Source: JAUYIV01 sp040882645 (GTDB lineage: Bacteria; Actinomycetota; Acidimicrobiia; Spongiisociales; UBA11373). From it: a stretch of DNA of 24,820 bases. Under the pieces are notes generated by a model. The model did not search any database. It worked only from the letters and a program-made list of their open reading frames with translations, and had not been told where the DNA came from. The stretch is from assembly GCA_040882645.1 (NCBI GenBank), contig JBBEAX010000049.1, forward strand, positions 1 to 24,820. Direction: 5' to 3'. Position numbers and translations under genes: made by a program. Position 1 is the first letter of the stretch. Each line of letters opens with the position of its first letter. Below are positions 22,397 through 24,820 of the stretch, piece after piece.

Positions 22397-23415
22397 TGAA
22401 GCTCGACGAACTGATTCGACACCACGCCGATGTGGCCCGGCAGACGGTTGCGGGTCTGGAGCCTCCGGCGGTCGCGGCGATCACACGCACGACGGGGCGA
22501 GTGTGGAGGTTGACCCTGGCGGTCGCCGGGTTGACGGTCGGAGGCGCCGCCATTGTCCTCCTCGCTTTGCTGATCTTTGCTGGCGCCGACGATGTGCCGA
22601 TCACTGTTCCGTTCCAGGGCCCGCCGACCACGGTCGATCAAGGCGGCGCCACTGTCACTACGACGATGCCGATCCCCGACGAGCTCGTACTCCATGGGGT
22701 CGAGCTGCAAGATGAGATCCTCGCCGATGGTGCGGTGACATGGCAGGAATTAAGCCGAGCCATCGAGGCGGAGGCGCAGTGCAAGATTGACAACGGCATG
22801 ACGGGCGTGACCTGGTACGTCGATCCGAGTGGCCACTCGTGGGGAGGTGGGCACACGGAGGAGAATCCGCTCGTAGAGAGCCTGTGCTTCTACAGCTACG
22901 TCGACCGGGTGATCAGTGGTGGCCCGCGCTGGGACACCGCTACCGGGACGGCGATCGCAGAAGGCGAGATGCGCCTCGCCGTCAGCGCTGACTGGGTCTT
23001 CGTGGGGTTCGTGAACCAGGAAGGCATGGCGTGCTACCGGGTGGCGCCGATCGTCGACTCGTGGTGTTCCACCGAACAAGAGTGGGCCGCGGCGGGCGCC
23101 TTCATTTGGGGGAGCACCTGGGGCTCGGATCCTGAGGCGTGGGTCTACGGACTGATCGACGAACGGGTCGCACGGGTGGCGCTCGAGTTCCATTCAGGAG
23201 CCACGGCCGACGCGATCCTGATTCCGGCATCACCCTTTCTGGGCTTCGGTGGCTTCATCTACGGATTCGACGCCGATTCTTGGGGACTCTTCACTGTCAT
23301 CACCGCGTACGACACTAGCGGTGAGGCGGTCGGCCGCTACGACCTGCGAGACGACTGCGGCAATCACATACGGCCCGGCTTTGATGCCCGGGTAGAGGAG
23401 ATCTGTGCGCCCTGA
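22396..23415 (+). CDS. Sigma-linked single-pass membrane protein with Cys-rich ectodomain
   Basis: A 339-residue protein. A cytoplasmic segment of about 37 residues (MKLDELIRHHADVARQTVAG...) is followed by a transmembrane helix (about 38-62), a Thr/Pro linker (PPTTVDQGGATVTTTMP), and an extracytoplasmic domain with six cysteines (QCKID, LCFYS, MACYRV, WCSTE, DDCGN, EICAP), enough for three disulfides. It follows its sigma factor by a one-base overlap with AGGAGG 4 nt before the ATG. It probably regulates that sigma factor, but the cytoplasmic part is too short for a classic anti-sigma domain, and I see no zinc motif. The ectodomain is not one I recognise. The layout parallels the 2976-4637 protein. 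Confidence 0.8.
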   Translation: MKLDELIRHHADVARQTVAGLEPPAVAAITRTTGRVWRLTLAVAGLTVGGAAIVLLALLIFAGADDVPITVPFQGPPTTVDQGGATVTTTMPIPDELVLHGVELQDEILADGAVTWQELSRAIEAEAQCKIDNGMTGVTWYVDPSGHSWGGGHTEENPLVESLCFYSYVDRVISGGPRWDTATGTAIAEGEMRLAVSADWVFVGFVNQEGMACYRVAPIVDSWCSTEQEWAAAGAFIWGSTWGSDPEAWVYGLIDERVARVALEFHSGATADAILIPASPFLGFGGFIYGFDADSWGLFTVITAYDTSGEAVGRYDLRDDCGNHIRPGFDARVEEICAP

Positions 23416-23461
23416 GCGGATCATGTTGGTGCCGCGCTTGCTGCGCTGAAGTCCCGGCTTC

Positions 23462-23467
23462 TACCGT
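23462..23467 (+). promoter_or_regulatory. -10 box of MFS gene, leaderless-type
   Basis: TACCGT, 6 nt before the GTG at 23474. Confidence 0.5.
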
Positions 23468-23473
23468 CGCCGG

Positions 23474-24751
23474 GTGCAACCCGCCTGGCGACCCGGACGA
23501 CTGAGCGTCGTCTCGTGGACTATCTACGACCTGGCGAACACCATCTTCGCCCTCGGGGTGGGCTCGCTGTTCTTCGCCGAGTGGCTCACCGAGAACCAGG
23601 GTCGTCTCCCGCCGTTCCCCAGCTGGCTGAGCCGGGGGGATCCCGCCGACCTGGCCCTCACCCTGGCCGTCGACGCGGCGATGGTCGTGGTGATCATCCT
23701 CGGTCCGTGGATCGGTGCTCGAAGCGACCACCGGGGCAACCGGATCCGGTACCTGATCCCGATGACCGTACTCGCGGTGATCCCCACCTTCTTTCTCGCC
23801 TCGGGCGACGTCGTCGGATCGCTGATCCTGTTCTCGATCGCCCTCGTCGGGGTGAACCTGGGGTCGGTGGTCTACGACGCCCTGCTGCCCGATGTCTCCA
23901 CCCCCGAGAACGTCGGCAGGGTTTCCGGGATGGGCATTGCCGTCGGCTACCTGGGCTCGTTCATCGCGGTCGGGGTGGGCGCCCTCCTGCTCGAATCGGA
24001 GGGCCATGCGGCGGTGTTCAAGGTCATCGCCGTGCTCTTCGCCCTCTTCGCCATCCCCACCTTCCTATGGGTGCGCGAGCGGCCCCGACCCCGCCGGGCA
24101 GGGGCGCCCCCTTCTCTCCGCTCGAGTGCCCGGCGGTTGGTTGCCTCGTGGCGACTCTCCCGCAACTACGAGGGGGTCACCCGGTTCCTGGTCGGCAGGT
24201 TCCTCTACACAGATGCGATCAACACGCTGATCGGTGGCTACCTGACGATCTACGCGAGAGAGGAACTGGATTTCACCTCCGGTGAACTGCAGGCACTGCT
24301 CACGGTGGCGATCACTATGGCGATCGTCGGAGGGTACGGCGGAGGCCGCCTGGTGGACCGGCTGGGGCCCCGGCGGATGCTGCACGGTGTGCTCTACGCG
24401 TGGATGGTCGCCATGGTCATCGGGGTGGTGGCGGGCGCCGCCGGGAGCAAGGCACTCGCCTGGCCCCTCGGCGCTTTGGGGGGGCTCGCCCTCGGCGCCA
24501 CCTGGGCGGCCGACCGGGTGTACATGCAGCGGATTTCGCCGCCGAGCCACCTGGGGGAGTTCTATGGCCTGTACGCCACCGTCGGCCGATTCGCCACCCT
24601 CCTCGGCCCGCTCACCTGGGGCATCATCGTCACCGTGGCCGGTCTGCCGAGAGAAGTCGCCCTCGCCACCCTCATCCTCTTCCTGGTCGCCGGCCGATTA
24701 GTCCTCCAAGGAGTAGACGACCGAATCCGGGATTGGAGCAACCAGCCGTAG
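23474..24751 (+). CDS. MFS transporter, UMF1/Atg22-like
   Basis: A 425-residue integral membrane protein with about 12 predicted helices. The N-terminal SWTIYDLANTIFALGV is the hallmark of the UMF1 (Atg22-like, MFS_11) family, and WIGARSDHRGNRIRYL is the MFS loop-2/3 motif. A second such loop is GGGRLVDRLGPRRML. These transporters export or recycle amino acids or other small solutes; the substrate is unknown. The GTG at 23474 is preceded by TACCGT at 6 nt. The TAG stop (24749-24751) lies inside a CCGTAGG heptamer array. It is 58 bp after the sigma operon on the same strand, but its own -10 suggests separate transcription. Confidence 0.92.
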   Translation: MQPAWRPGRLSVVSWTIYDLANTIFALGVGSLFFAEWLTENQGRLPPFPSWLSRGDPADLALTLAVDAAMVVVIILGPWIGARSDHRGNRIRYLIPMTVLAVIPTFFLASGDVVGSLILFSIALVGVNLGSVVYDALLPDVSTPENVGRVSGMGIAVGYLGSFIAVGVGALLLESEGHAAVFKVIAVLFALFAIPTFLWVRERPRPRRAGAPPSLRSSARRLVASWRLSRNYEGVTRFLVGRFLYTDAINTLIGGYLTIYAREELDFTSGELQALLTVAITMAIVGGYGGGRLVDRLGPRRMLHGVLYAWMVAMVIGVVAGAAGSKALAWPLGALGGLALGATWAADRVYMQRISPPSHLGEFYGLYATVGRFATLLGPLTWGIIVTVAGLPREVALATLILFLVAGRLVLQGVDDRIRDWSNQP

Positions 24752-24766
24752 GCCGTGGGCCGTAGG
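24746..24766. repeat. Heptamer tandem repeat (CCGTRGG)3
   Basis: CCGTAGG, CCGTGGG and CCGTAGG. The stop codon of the MFS gene is the TAG of the first unit. The last 54 bases of the window (24767-24820) show no gene; see findings for a possible mobile-element edge. Confidence 0.8.
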
Positions 24767-24820
24767 GGAGAACCATCAGAACATCGTTGACACTTTGTAG
24801 ACGGTCTATGTCCATCAGGA

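Overview
The window is a chromosomal segment of a high-GC actinobacterium. It is most likely an uncultured Acidimicrobiia-like lineage; that placement is inference from gene content and style, not from a marker gene. Supporting signs are strong G/C preference at third codon positions, frequent GTG starts, a coenzyme F420 biosynthesis gene (cofC/fbiD), ECF sigma factors paired with Thr/Pro-rich single-pass membrane proteins, and a -10-like TANNNT box 6-8 nt before many start codons, the usual layout of leaderless actinobacterial transcripts.

Layout. 1-360: a relic of an acyltransferase C-terminus. 361-991 (-): a VapBC toxin-antitoxin pair with an operator/promoter. 1113-2963 (+): a membrane-anchored kelch propeller. 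2976-5082 (-): an ECF sigma factor overlapping a membrane-anchored propeller protein. 5161-5287: a duplicated double-hairpin repeat. 5316-7873 (-): cofC, a saccharopine-dehydrogenase-like oxidoreductase and an SDR. 7992-9799 (+): pyruvate kinase and a stand-alone Nfu N-domain protein. 9819-11867 (-): a VanW/PASTA cell-envelope protein. 11986-12771 (+): a RecB/Cas4-like nuclease with four putative Fe-S cysteines. 12775-14590 (-): an HD-GYP phosphodiesterase and RmuC. 14857-15267 (+): a LapA/DUF1049 membrane protein between two repeat arrays. 15431-18968 (+): a coupled operon of two P-loop GTPases and an eIF2B-like protein. 18974-19879 (-): a diacylglycerol-kinase-like lipid kinase, divergent from a phosphoribosyltransferase (19935-20558, +). 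20786-21415 (-): a NYN-domain RNase. 21555-21710 (+): a 51-residue Cys-containing small protein. 21869-23415 (+): a second ECF sigma/membrane-protein pair. 23474-24751 (+): an MFS transporter of the UMF1/Atg22 type.

Themes. Three gene sets look functionally linked: two ECF-sigma/membrane-protein modules (probable cell-surface signalling), the GTPase-GTPase-eIF2B operon (probable membrane or nucleotide-linked function, undefined), and the cofC/pyk divergent pair, whose products both act on phosphoenolpyruvate metabolism. The most unusual non-coding signal is a set of short tandem repeat arrays with different sequences but the same 7-bp unit length, most of them beginning within a few bases of a stop codon.
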